Below, piece by piece: positions 1 through 7,261 of a stretch of 20,329 bases of DNA (the stretch's first letter is position 1; each line of letters starts with the position of its first letter). Origin of the DNA: Spirochaetaceae bacterium (GTDB lineage Bacteria > Spirochaetota > Spirochaetia > WRBN01); NCBI GenBank assembly GCA_020024055.1, contig JAHHUI010000016.1, positions 1 through 20,329 on the forward strand, written 5' to 3'. The position numbers and the translations under genes are program-made. The notes under the pieces were generated by a model, which saw nothing but the letters and a program-made list of their open reading frames with translations, was not told the DNA's origin and did not search any database.

Positions 1-330
1 ATCATGGCGCATTTCCTGAAGCAAAATGCCATCGGTGAGAATCTTAATTTTTGTCTGCGATGTGGTGGTGTCGCCAAAGCGCATTTTATAGGCCACATTC
101 TGGCCCAGCTGTTTGCCTATAAAACCAGAAACGCTTAAGGTTGCAATGCGCCGCGGCTGCGTCACAGCAATGATTCCCTGATTGCAATAGCCCGCTTCAT
201 ACAAAATCACCGGAATCTGTGTGGTCTTTCCCGATCCAGTGGGGCTTTCCACAATGAGAACCTGATGATCGGCCAAGGCCGAAAGAATTTCGCTTTTGTG
301 CCGATAAACCGGCAGCTGATGCTGATTCAT
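1..330 (-). CDS. hrpA: DEAH-box ATP-dependent RNA helicase, HrpA-like (N-terminal part only)
   Basis: The first 110 codons of a helicase lie here and the rest is beyond the left edge. Visible motifs are Walker A ESPTGSGKTTQIP (about residues 28-40), motif Ia TQPRRIA, a YKMRFGD stretch matching the (V)GYxxRF(D) signature of DEAH helicases, and motif Ic ILTDGILLQE. These fit the HrpA/HrpB/Prp-type DEAH family, which unwinds RNA using ATP. The ATG at 328-330 is supported by the helicase fold starting straight after it and by an AGGA about 12 nt upstream. HrpA is the likeliest member because spirochaetes such as Borrelia carry it, but HrpB cannot be excluded from the N-terminus alone. It is transcribed divergently from the transporter gene to its right. 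Confidence 0.85.
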   Translation of the reverse strand, partial: MNQHQLPVYRHKSEILSALADHQVLIVESPTGSGKTTQIPVILYEAGYCNQGIIAVTQPRRIATLSVSGFIGKQLGQNVAYKMRFGDTTTSQTKIKILTDGILLQEMRHD

Positions 331-407
331 TATATTAAATATCCTAAACAATATTCAGCGGATAATCAACAGACTCTTTTAGAGTGAAACACTTCTGGCC
401 GATAGTA

Positions 408-436
408 TTGACAGGCCTTTTTCCTCACGGTAATCT
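408..436 (+). promoter_or_regulatory. Candidate sigma-70 promoter for the transporter gene
   Basis: A perfect -35 hexamer TTGACA (408-413) is followed after 17 bp by TAATCT (431-436), a poor -10 match. It lies in the 191-bp divergent gap between hrpA and the transporter. The implied leader of about 80 nt holds no structure I recognise. A better-looking TATACT at 438-443 sits too far from this -35. The call rests mainly on the -35 box. Confidence 0.35.
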
Positions 437-521
437 ATATACTGACACTTTTTGCGATTTTGTCTTTTATCAATACAGTAAAGAGTGCCGATTATATTGT
501 AAATTAAGGGGATTCGTATTT

Positions 522-1931
522 ATGAGCAAAAATTCTTCACACAGCCGAGCCCAATGGGGAAGCCATTTCGGTTTTTTAATGGCAGCAGTCGGTTCTGCTA
601 TCGGCTTGGGAAATCTCTGGCGTTTTCCTTATCTGGTTGGTTCCTATGGCGGCGCTGTATTTGTGATCCTCTATCTTGTGCTGCTGCTGATCATTGGTGT
701 TCCTTTGATGCTGACAGAAATCACCATCGGGCAATATGGAAAAACAGACCCCTACGGATCGTATCAGCGTATTTCTCCTCGCATCAGCGGCTTTGGAAGC
801 ATGGCCTTGCTGTGCGGCTTTCTTATTCTTTGTTATTATGGCACCATTGGCGGCTGGGTAACCTATTATTCCATGGTTTATCTGTTTTCACTCTTTGGCG
901 GAGCAGGAATCCCCGAGGGAAAAGCTGTTGATATTTTCATGGAAATGATTTCCCGCCCGGGTATTGCCATCAGCTGGCATTTGGTGTTCATGCTCAGCTG
1001 TATCATCATCGTCTTGGGCGGCCTGGACAAAGGCACAGAGCGTGCAAACAAAGTGATGATGCCTGCTTTATTTATTATTTTGCTGGTTTTGGCTTTTGTT
1101 TCTATGTCTTTCAAGGGCGCTACAGCCGGTTTAGATTTTTATTTAAAGCCTGATTTCAGCAAAATGTCGCTTTCTGTGGCCGGAGAGGCACTGGGCCAGG
1201 TATTTTTCTCCCTGTCTTTAGGCATGGGCGCCATGCTGACCTATGGCAGCTACTTAAAAGCTGATCAGTCAGCCAAACGTAATTCTGTGCTTATTCCCTC
1301 TTTCGACACAATGGCTGCATTATTAGCTGGCTTTGTCATTTTTCCGGCGGTTTTTGCTGTGGGCATGGAGCCCACCAGCGGAGCAGGATTGGTTTTTGTC
1401 ACACTCCCAGAAGTCTTTAATAAGCTGCCCGCGGGAAATTTAATCGGGTTTCTTTTTTTCGTCACGGTGTTCTTTGCTGCTGTCTCCTCGGCCATTTCGC
1501 TTCTTGAAGTGGTGGTGGCTTATTTCATTGATCAAAAGAAAACCCCGCGTAAAAAGGCAACTCTTTCAGTGGGCGTGATTGCGGCCTTGCTGGGCATTTT
1601 GCCTGCTTTGTCTCAGGGCAATGGCCCCCTGGCCAAAGCCACTATCAGCTCACTTTTTGGAAGCCCTGAATGGATGTCGAGCATACGGTTGCTGAACCTG
1701 GCGGCATTTGACCTGTTAGACTATATCACCGGGCGTATCATGCTGCCTCTAGGCGGGCTGGCTTTGTGCATCACCGGCGGCTGGATAATGGGCAAAGAGA
1801 AGCTGCTCTCTATTATTACAAAAGACGGTGAGAGGCCTTTCAAGCTGGCAGGTGTTTATTTCTTCATTGTCAAATATATTGCTCCAATTGCTATTTTAAT
1901 TGTGTTTATCCAGGCCCTTTCGGGCGGCTAG
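522..1931 (+). CDS. Neurotransmitter:sodium symporter (NSS/SNF) family amino-acid transporter
   Basis: A 469-residue polytopic inner-membrane protein of the LeuT-fold NSS family, which takes up amino acids or related amines with Na+. The family signature GSAIGLGNLWRFPY lies in TM1, including the Asn that contributes to Na+ binding in LeuT, followed by a Gly-rich unwound segment (SYGGAVF). About 11-12 hydrophobic segments follow, consistent with bacterial members such as MhsT and TnaT. The ORF is open from 384, but ATG 522 is the better start: AAGGGGA at 506-512 is well spaced and the 46 extra residues upstream are not family-like. The substrate cannot be read from the sequence. No partner gene is adjacent. 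GlgC follows 103 bp downstream with its own ribosome binding site, and no terminator is evident between them. Confidence 0.93.
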   Translation: MSKNSSHSRAQWGSHFGFLMAAVGSAIGLGNLWRFPYLVGSYGGAVFVILYLVLLLIIGVPLMLTEITIGQYGKTDPYGSYQRISPRISGFGSMALLCGFLILCYYGTIGGWVTYYSMVYLFSLFGGAGIPEGKAVDIFMEMISRPGIAISWHLVFMLSCIIIVLGGLDKGTERANKVMMPALFIILLVLAFVSMSFKGATAGLDFYLKPDFSKMSLSVAGEALGQVFFSLSLGMGAMLTYGSYLKADQSAKRNSVLIPSFDTMAALLAGFVIFPAVFAVGMEPTSGAGLVFVTLPEVFNKLPAGNLIGFLFFVTVFFAAVSSAISLLEVVVAYFIDQKKTPRKKATLSVGVIAALLGILPALSQGNGPLAKATISSLFGSPEWMSSIRLLNLAAFDLLDYITGRIMLPLGGLALCITGGWIMGKEKLLSIITKDGERPFKLAGVYFFIVKYIAPIAILIVFIQALSGG

Positions 1932-2034
1932 GGGCAAAATTGGTTTATTTAATCCGCCGGGGGCGCCGATTCTAATTTCATCCCTTGCGGGCTTGATATA
2001 AATATTTATTAGGAAATGGGAGGCTGCGCGCCAT

Positions 2035-3318
2035 ATGGATTATCGCAGAGTTTTGTCAATTATTTTGGGCGGAGGAAAGGGAACTCGTTTATTCCCGTTG
2101 ACAGAACAGCGTTCTAAGCCGGCCATTCCATTTGGCGGACGATACAGATTGGTGGATATTCCCATATCCAACTGCATTAATGACGGCCTGCGCCACATTT
2201 ATGTGCTTACCCAGTTCAATTCCGCTAGCCTGCACAATCATATCAATGACTCTTACTCATTCGATAAATTTTCGGGGGGGTTTGTCGAGGTTTTGGCCGC
2301 CGAGCCCACCCCTGAAAATGAAACATGGTACAGCGGCACCGCCGACGCCGTGCGCAAAAATTTCTCTCATTTACACTCTCATGACCCTAAACATTATCTC
2401 ATCATTTCAGGAGATCATCTGCATCGCCTGCGCATGAAAGACATTTTGGCTCATCATGAAAAAGTTCAAGCAGAAATGACCATTGCCGTGACCCCCTGCA
2501 CAAGAGAAGAGGCCTCGCATATGGGCGTGCTGCGTGTGGATAAAAGCGGTGCAATCCGTGACTTTTTGGAAAAACCGGCCCCTGACAGAGATATTAATTT
2601 TATGAAAATGTCTCCTGAATTTATGGAAGAACATCAAATCCCCGAAGAAAAAGAATTCTTGGGCAGTTTGGGGCTTTTTGTTTTCAATCGCGGCACATTG
2701 GAACAATGCTTGGACAATGACAAAACAGACCTGAAAAGCGAAGTGATTCCCGAATCTATTGGCCGCGTGAATATGCATGTGCATGTGTATCAAGACTTTT
2801 GGCAGGACATGGGTACAATTAAATCCTTTTACGAGGCCAACATTAACCTGACCACGGCCAGGCCTAGCGTCGACCTGTATGACACAGACTACCCTCTGTT
2901 CACCAGGAAATTCGAGCTTCCGCCGGCGAAGCTGCTGAATTCGGATGTTTCTTCATCTATTTTTGCTGAGGGCACCATTATCAATGAAGCCACCATTAAG
3001 AACTCTGTCATTGGCATACGCAGCACAATCGAGCCGGGCTCGACCCTGGAGGGTGTGATTATGATGGGCGCCGATGCCTATGAATCGGACGCACAGAAAA
3101 GGGATAACTTGTACAGACATGTGCCCAATACAGGCATTGGCACAGCGACACATATTCAAAAGACTATTATTGATAAAAATGCACGCATCGGCAATAATTG
3201 CCGTATCGGTGTGGACCCGATACATCGCGCTGATGGCGACTATGGCCCTTATCTTATCTCCAATGGCATTATTGTCATCCGCACAGGGGCATTGATTCCC
3301 AACGGAACAATTATCTAA
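2035..3318 (+). CDS. glgC: Glucose-1-phosphate adenylyltransferase (ADP-glucose pyrophosphorylase)
   Basis: Makes ADP-glucose from glucose-1-phosphate and ATP, the committed step of bacterial glycogen synthesis, in the cytosol. The 427 residues match the usual length. The N-terminal nucleotidyltransferase domain has LGGGKGTRLFPLT (residues 11-23), SKPAIPFGGRYRLVDIPISN, LTQFNSASL, GTADAVRKN (101-109) and the metal-binding ISGDHLHRL (Asp127). The C-terminal third is a left-handed beta-helix rich in isoleucine/valine hexapeptide turns (SVIGIRSTI, NARIGNNCRI). The wording (FVEVLAAEPTPENETWYSGTADAV) is closer to cyanobacterial/plant enzymes than to E. coli GlgC. ATG 2035 follows GGGAGG at 2018-2023. 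It converges on ispH with a 7-bp gap. The GlgA-like gene is about 7 kb away rather than adjacent. Confidence 0.96.
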   Translation: MDYRRVLSIILGGGKGTRLFPLTEQRSKPAIPFGGRYRLVDIPISNCINDGLRHIYVLTQFNSASLHNHINDSYSFDKFSGGFVEVLAAEPTPENETWYSGTADAVRKNFSHLHSHDPKHYLIISGDHLHRLRMKDILAHHEKVQAEMTIAVTPCTREEASHMGVLRVDKSGAIRDFLEKPAPDRDINFMKMSPEFMEEHQIPEEKEFLGSLGLFVFNRGTLEQCLDNDKTDLKSEVIPESIGRVNMHVHVYQDFWQDMGTIKSFYEANINLTTARPSVDLYDTDYPLFTRKFELPPAKLLNSDVSSSIFAEGTIINEATIKNSVIGIRSTIEPGSTLEGVIMMGADAYESDAQKRDNLYRHVPNTGIGTATHIQKTIIDKNARIGNNCRIGVDPIHRADGDYGPYLISNGIIVIRTGALIPNGTII

Positions 3319-3325
3319 TTAAAAC

Positions 3326-4162
3326 CTAGGTGACCAGAGCTTCTTCCACCTGATTAATCAGCCAGCCGGGCGCGCTGGCCGCTGCAGAGAGCCCCACCGT
3401 GGCGAAAGATTTCATTTCATCTGTAATATCCTCAGGGCCTTCCACTAAATAGGTCTTTCTTCCCAGGCTTTCTGAGAGATCAACCAGGCCCTTGCTGTTT
3501 GCGCTTTTCTTATCGCCCACCACCACAATCACATCGACCTGAGGCACCAGATTTTTAATGGCCTGCTGGCGCTCTTTTGTGGCGGCACAAATGGAATTAA
3601 ATACTTCTAAATCACTGATTTTCTCTTTTGCAGCCTGCTCTATCTCGGCAAAAACCGCCGGGCGCAATGTGGTTTGTGCCATCAGAAAATACTTTTTGCC
3701 AGGCTCAATTTCCAGCTTTTGCACATCCTGGGCATTTTCCACCAAAACAAAATCAGCAGAAAAACCAACCAGGGCTTGAATTTCAGGATGATTGGCATGC
3801 CCGGCAATGATGATAATAGCGCCAGCGTCAGACTTTTTCTGCACGGTTTTTTGATTCAACAAAACCAAAGGACATGTGGCATCAATGATAGAGACATTTT
3901 TTGCTTTGATGCGCTCTCGTTCTGCAGGATGAATGCCATGCGCGCGCACGACCAATGTGGCGCCCTGGTCTGGCTCATCCTCCCCTTCCATCACCCGCAT
4001 GCCCCGCTGGGCCAGGCGATCTAATTCTTTCTTATTATGTATCAGCAATCCATGCGAATATACACTCTGGTTCTGCGACAATGCTCTCTCTGCATAATCA
4101 ATCGCATTTTGAACACCCATGCAATATCCCATGGAAGCTGCGCGGATTACTCTTGGTGGCAT
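3326..4162 (-). CDS. ispH: 4-hydroxy-3-methylbut-2-enyl diphosphate reductase
   Basis: Last enzyme of the MEP isoprenoid pathway. It is an iron-sulfur protein that reduces HMBPP to IPP and DMAPP. At 278 residues it is a short family member. The three cluster-binding cysteines are present: Cys14 (GYCMGV), Cys97 (DATCPLV) and Cys192 (NSICAATKERQ). Substrate-binding features include His37 (SHGLLIHN), His75 (RAHG), GHANHPEIQ with His125 and Glu127, the AQTTLRP loop, and GDKKSANSKGL. The C-terminal SAAASAPGWLI matches the family's ASxP loop. ATG 4162 leaves only nine residues before the first Cys motif, as expected. There is no Shine-Dalgarno, and a promoter-like element sits just upstream. It lies 51 bp behind the histidinol phosphatase gene, so it could also be read from there. 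Confidence 0.96.
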   Translation of the reverse strand: MPPRVIRAASMGYCMGVQNAIDYAERALSQNQSVYSHGLLIHNKKELDRLAQRGMRVMEGEDEPDQGATLVVRAHGIHPAERERIKAKNVSIIDATCPLVLLNQKTVQKKSDAGAIIIIAGHANHPEIQALVGFSADFVLVENAQDVQKLEIEPGKKYFLMAQTTLRPAVFAEIEQAAKEKISDLEVFNSICAATKERQQAIKNLVPQVDVIVVVGDKKSANSKGLVDLSESLGRKTYLVEGPEDITDEMKSFATVGLSAAASAPGWLINQVEEALVT

Positions 4163-4168
4163 GTTTTC

Positions 4169-4196
4169 ATTTTCAAAATTTTATAAGAATTGTCAA
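4169..4196 (-). promoter_or_regulatory. Candidate promoter close to the ispH start
   Basis: On the minus strand a perfect TTGACA (4191-4196) is followed by 16 bp and GAAAAT (4169-4174), which ends 6 nt before the ispH ATG. An alternative -10, TATAAA, lies inside that spacer. Either choice gives a very short or absent 5' leader, which fits the missing ribosome binding site. Confidence 0.4.
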
Positions 4197-4213
4197 TATT
4201 TTACCAAAAATAT

Positions 4214-5068
4214 TTATAATTCTTTTGCTATCCATTTTTTGGGGCTTTCTAGGGCATACAATTCCTTGACGCCCAAAGTCTTAATTTTCTTTTTCACATC
4301 AGCAAAAGCAAAATCAATATCTGCCTTCCTGTGACAATCAGAATTTACACAGAAATGCACACCCATTTTGACCCCGAGTTCGATCAGGCGATAATTGGGG
4401 AAAGGTTCGGTATATCCTCTGCGCGCCATATAGCCGGTGTTAATTTCCACCACGACATTATGCTCATTCGCGGCGGCAAAAACCTCCTCGGCAGCGGCCA
4501 GATATTTGGGGTCAGCGCGGCTGAAGAGTTCATCATTCTGATTGATCTTGTTAAATAAATCCATATGTCCAAGAATATCGATGCTGCCTGTTTGAATCAT
4601 GCGGATATTCTGGCGGAAACAGGCCTTGTAAAACCCCTCTGCTCCACCATATTCTTCCAGCAGAATGGCAATGCATTGGCCGGCCGAGTCGAATTGAAGA
4701 AAGGGACAACGATATTTTCCAGTGGGCAGGAAATGTATGCTGCCGACAACATAATCCAGGCCATAGGGTTTCCAATGTGCCGGGCTGTGTTCATCATCAA
4801 AATAATCTGCCTCAAGACCCAGGAAAACCTTGATCTGGCCTTTAAACTCATCACGAAGCTGATGGGCTTCTTTTATATATGCTCCAAGATCTTTCTCATC
4901 CATCAGCCAGCCATAGGTCAAAATTGGGTCGTCACAGCGCTTAATAATCAGCGGGGCATGGCTGGAAATACCAATGGCCGAAAAATCCTTGGCTATGGCG
5001 GCCAGCACCACATCGCGCATGCTGTCGCGGCCGTCGCAGTATGTTGTATGTTGATGATAATTTGTCAT
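4214..5068 (-). CDS. Histidinol-phosphatase, PHP family (HisK/HisJ type)
   Basis: Likely dephosphorylates L-histidinol phosphate to histidinol in histidine synthesis. The 284 residues form a PHP-domain TIM-like barrel. Metal ligands fitting the family are His5 and His7 with Asp12 (YHQHTTYCDGRD), His37 (SSHAPL), Glu86 (GLEADYF), His112 (VGSIHFL), His168 (DILGHMDLF), and Asp244/His246 (NSDCH). The VGSIHFL, EINTGY and PFPN elements are characteristic of the HisK branch rather than of DNA-polymerase PHP domains. The ATG at 5068 puts the first metal motif at residue 5, as in relatives. No Shine-Dalgarno precedes it; a TATAGT-like -10 box lies 11 nt upstream. No other his genes are nearby, so the assignment to histidine synthesis rests on family resemblance. 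Confidence 0.88.
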   Translation of the reverse strand: MTNYHQHTTYCDGRDSMRDVVLAAIAKDFSAIGISSHAPLIIKRCDDPILTYGWLMDEKDLGAYIKEAHQLRDEFKGQIKVFLGLEADYFDDEHSPAHWKPYGLDYVVGSIHFLPTGKYRCPFLQFDSAGQCIAILLEEYGGAEGFYKACFRQNIRMIQTGSIDILGHMDLFNKINQNDELFSRADPKYLAAAEEVFAAANEHNVVVEINTGYMARRGYTEPFPNYRLIELGVKMGVHFCVNSDCHRKADIDFAFADVKKKIKTLGVKELYALESPKKWIAKEL

Positions 5069-5089
5069 GGATTCATACTACTATATATT
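5062..5089 (+). promoter_or_regulatory. Candidate promoter for thiN, overlapping the hisK-like start
   Basis: TTGTCA (5062-5067) and TATATT (5084-5089) are separated by 16 bp, and each matches the sigma-70 consensus at five of six positions. The -35 box overlaps the start codon of the divergent histidinol phosphatase gene. The predicted leader of about 80 nt before thiN ends with AGGAGG at 5157-5162. I do not see the conserved blocks of a TPP riboswitch in it. Confidence 0.45.
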
Positions 5090-5175
5090 TGCTGCGAAAT
5101 CTAGAGATTATTTTCTTCTATAGAGAAACCTGAAATATGCCTATTATCAAAAATACAGGAGGTATCATTCTATTA

Positions 5176-5813
5176 ATGAAAGAAAATATTGACTGTTGGA
5201 TATTCATCGGGGGAGAGCATCCCGAAAAAAAGACCTCTTGGCTTTCACTGCTCCCTCATTCATTATTGCCGCAGACAGCGGATGCATGGCGGCTTTGCAG
5301 ATGGGCTATATGCCTGATTATGTTGTTGGGGATTTCGACTCCATGGATCTTTCTTTGGTGAAAGAGAAAATTCCTGAGCACAGAATTTACCCCAGTCCGC
5401 GGGATAAAGATTTCAGCGATACAGAATTAGCCCTGCAAATGGCAGAAAAGCTGGGGGCCCGGGCGCCTTTGCTCATTGGCGGGGGCGGCGGGCGCATGGA
5501 CCATATGCTGGCCATTGTTCAAATTTTTAATCGCCTTTATGTTCCTGCATATTGGATTAGTGCATATGAAAGAATTTTTCTCATTGAGGGCTCGGCAATA
5601 TTGGACGAAAAGGAAGGAAGGACTATTTCCTTTTATCCTTTAGAGCATGCGCCCGAACAAGTGCTCAGCAAAGGACTGGTATGGGAATTGGACAAAGTGG
5701 CCTGGAAAAATGGTGAGCTGAGTTTAAGCAATCGCATAAAAAACTCCCCTGTAAAAATCAGCTGTTCCAGCGGGAGAATCCTGGCCATCATGCCCAATGA
5801 AGAGATTTTATAG
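5176..5813 (+). CDS. thiN: Thiamine pyrophosphokinase, reading frame interrupted by a -1 shift
   Basis: Transfers pyrophosphate from ATP to thiamine to make TPP. Family motifs lie in two frames. From ATG 5176 the first frame gives MKENIDCWIFIGGEHPEKK, with the GGE motif expected at the N-terminus, but it runs out of frame and stops at 5361 after 61 codons. The second frame, from about 5229, carries AADSG, PDYVVGDFDSMD, KDFSDTELAL and GGGGGRMDHMLA, then the beta-sandwich C-terminal domain. A -1 slip on A_AAA_AAG (5226-5232) joins them as EKK-DLLAF and yields about 212 residues, the normal family length. AGGAGG (5157-5162), 13 nt before ATG 5176, supports translation of the first frame. A TTG start at 5196 would give a 205-aa protein lacking the GGE strand, which seems less likely. 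Causes could be a programmed frameshift, a real mutation, or one missing A in the read or assembly. Confidence 0.85.
5209..5232 (+). promoter_or_regulatory. Possible -1 frameshift signal in thiN
   Basis: The heptamer A_AAA_AAG (5226-5232) is in the correct phase (GAA AAA AAG) for -1 slippage and is identical to the E. coli dnaX slippery site. An SD-like GGGGGAG (5209-5215) ends 10 nt before it, the spacing seen for the dnaX stimulator. A downstream hairpin is weak: CCGC/GCGG (5269-5281) lies some 36 nt away, further than usual. The GGGGGAG also encodes the conserved Gly-Gly-Glu, so it may be there for protein reasons only. Confidence 0.4.
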
Positions 5814-5864
5814 TCTCATCAGGGGCAAAATATTTTTTAAAACAGCGTATTAAAAACAGGGAAC

Positions 5865-5893
5865 TTGTAGAATTTTTCTTTTTCCTGTATTCT
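5865..5893 (+). promoter_or_regulatory. Candidate promoter for the sigma-28/FapA gene unit
   Basis: TTGTAG (5865-5870), a 17-bp spacer and TATTCT (5888-5893) lie in the 108-bp gap after thiN. The match is modest. I see no sigma-28-like TAAA/GCCGATAA promoter here. The unit could also be read through from thiN. Confidence 0.3.
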
Positions 5894-5921
5894 GATAAAC
5901 GCACCGGGGAAAGCTGTAGAG

Positions 5922-6440
5922 ATGAAAAATGGCATTGGCATTGCAATTATAACTTTTATCGCCGCACTGGGTGTAGGGTTGTTCAAAAATCCCAACTGGA
6001 TGATTGCTGTCTTTCGTGCTATTTTTTCGGCTGTCATTGCTTTGGCGGGCAATGCAATGATTCTTGCTTTGATACAGCGCTTTCTTCCGGAACTGCTGCT
6101 GAATCCCCAGCAAGAATCTGAAGATGACATTCCTTTTGGCTCTTTGAATAAAGATGCACTGAATGAAACTGGGGATAATGATGATAATGTGGGCCAGTCA
6201 ATTAATATAGTTTTGGATGAGAACAATGCTTCATCAGCTTCTTCTTTAGGCCAGAGCCCTGCAAACTACAGCGGATCGGAAAACTTTGCTGCAACGAATT
6301 TTTCTTCATCTTCTTTTTCTTTACCCGGTGACTCTTCTGGCAGCGAGAGCAGCATCGATCAAAAGAAGCAATTATTTTTGCGTGAGGATCCGTCCATTTT
6401 GGCAAAGATGGTACGCACTCGTTTGAGTGATGAGGACTAG
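5922..6440 (+). CDS. Two-TM membrane protein with acidic Ser-rich tail, upstream of the flagellar sigma factor
   Basis: I do not recognise a named family. The 172 residues start with two hydrophobic helices (about 3-20 and 27-52) joined by a short FKNPNW turn. Then comes a long low-complexity region (about 65-150) rich in Ser, Asn, Asp and Glu and probably disordered, and finally a short, more ordered C-terminus (REDPSILAKMVRTRLSDED, 154-172). If the helical hairpin is in the inner membrane, the tail and the basic/hydrophobic C-terminal motif probably face the cytoplasm. ATG 5922 follows GGGGA at 5906-5910. It is 11 bp from the sigma gene, whose SD overlaps this gene's stop, so the two are almost certainly co-expressed. 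A role in holding or modulating a flagellar or sigma component is a guess from context. Confidence 0.8.
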   Translation: MKNGIGIAIITFIAALGVGLFKNPNWMIAVFRAIFSAVIALAGNAMILALIQRFLPELLLNPQQESEDDIPFGSLNKDALNETGDNDDNVGQSINIVLDENNASSASSLGQSPANYSGSENFAATNFSSSSFSLPGDSSGSESSIDQKKQLFLREDPSILAKMVRTRLSDED

Positions 6441-6451
6441 GAGGAGTCTGA

Positions 6452-7240
6452 ATGTCAGATATCACGATTGATGAAAAGTCTGAAGACCGGCTGTGGTTAG
6501 AGTATAAAAAAACTCATGATCCTTCTATTCGCGAGGCATTCATCAAACAATATGCCCCCTTGGTGCGCTATGTTGCGGGAAAAGTGGCCAGCGGCATGCC
6601 CAATAGTGTTGAATTTGAAGATTTAGTCGGTTTTGGTGTATTTGGCCTGATCGATGCCATTGAAAAATTTGCTCCTGAAAAAGGCGTACGTTTCAAAACA
6701 TATGCTGTCACGCGCATTCATGGAGCCATTTATGACGAACTGCGCAGCCTGGACTGGGTGCCGCGCAGCGTGCGCCAGAAAAGCCGTGAGATTGAAGAAG
6801 TGATTCATAAATTAGAAGCTCAGCTGGGCCGCACGGTCAGCGACAAAGAAATTGCTGCTGATTTGGGTATCTCTCTGGAGGAGTATCATAATGTTGCACT
6901 GAAAATTTCTGGTTCTTCTATTCTTTCTCTTAATGATATTTGGTATACTAGCGACGATAATGACAGCATTTCCATCATTGAATCAATTGAAGCGCCTTCC
7001 AGTCTTCAGCCGGACACAGTGATCGAAAAAGCTGAAGTTAAAAGAATAATTATTGATGCGATTAATACATTGCCCGATAAGGAGAAAAAGGTATTAATAT
7101 TATATTATTATGAAAACCTGACTCTTAAAGAAATTGGCCATGTGCTTGCTGTCACTGAATCAAGAGTGTCTCAGCTGCACACAAAAGCTATTTTACGGTT
7201 GCGCGCAAAGCTCACGCATATCAAGAAAGGGGTTTTCTAA
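6452..7240 (+). CDS. whiG: Flagellar-type RNA polymerase sigma factor (WhiG/FliA, sigma-28 class)
   Basis: Directs RNA polymerase to flagellar and chemotaxis late promoters. The 262 residues show sigma region 2 (YAPLVRYVAGKVASG, EFEDLVGFGVFGLIDAIEKF, GVRFKTYAVTRIHGAIYDELRSLDWVP, where RIxGAIxDELR-x-DWVPR is the FliA/WhiG signature), region 3 (SREIEEVIHKLEAQLGRTVSDKEIA in two parts), and region 4 with its helix-turn-helix (LPDKEKKVLILYYYENL, LKEIGHVLAVTESRVSQLH). No region 1.1 is present, as normal for this class. AGGAGGAG (6439-6446) is a strong SD for ATG 6452 and overlaps the stop of the gene before. FapA starts 21 bp downstream. I see no FlgM-type anti-sigma gene in the window. Confidence 0.95.
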   Translation: MSDITIDEKSEDRLWLEYKKTHDPSIREAFIKQYAPLVRYVAGKVASGMPNSVEFEDLVGFGVFGLIDAIEKFAPEKGVRFKTYAVTRIHGAIYDELRSLDWVPRSVRQKSREIEEVIHKLEAQLGRTVSDKEIAADLGISLEEYHNVALKISGSSILSLNDIWYTSDDNDSISIIESIEAPSSLQPDTVIEKAEVKRIIIDAINTLPDKEKKVLILYYYENLTLKEIGHVLAVTESRVSQLHTKAILRLRAKLTHIKKGVF

Positions 7241-7261
7241 AACTAAAAAGAGGTAGATGCC

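Noticed and set aside
384..521. N-terminal extension of the transporter ORF
   Set aside because: The 46 residues are not family-like and overlap the promoter region. ATG 522 has a good SD and starts right before TM1.
1932..2034. Terminator or promoter between the transporter gene and glgC
   Set aside because: The GC-rich CCGCCGGGGGCGCCG forms no good hairpin with a T-run. TATAAA at 1997-2002 has no partner -35.
2274..2280. G7 run in glgC as a phase-variation tract
   Set aside because: It is in frame (TCG GGG GGG) inside a conserved Gly-Gly, and about one such run is expected by chance in a window of this size.
4565..5104. 179-codon plus-strand frame opposite the histidinol phosphatase gene
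   Set aside because: The phosphatase frame carries all metal motifs. The plus-strand product has no family features.
5096..5175. TPP riboswitch in the thiN leader
   Set aside because: The leader lacks the CTGAGA and downstream conserved blocks of the THI element. Only a short ACCTGA string is similar.
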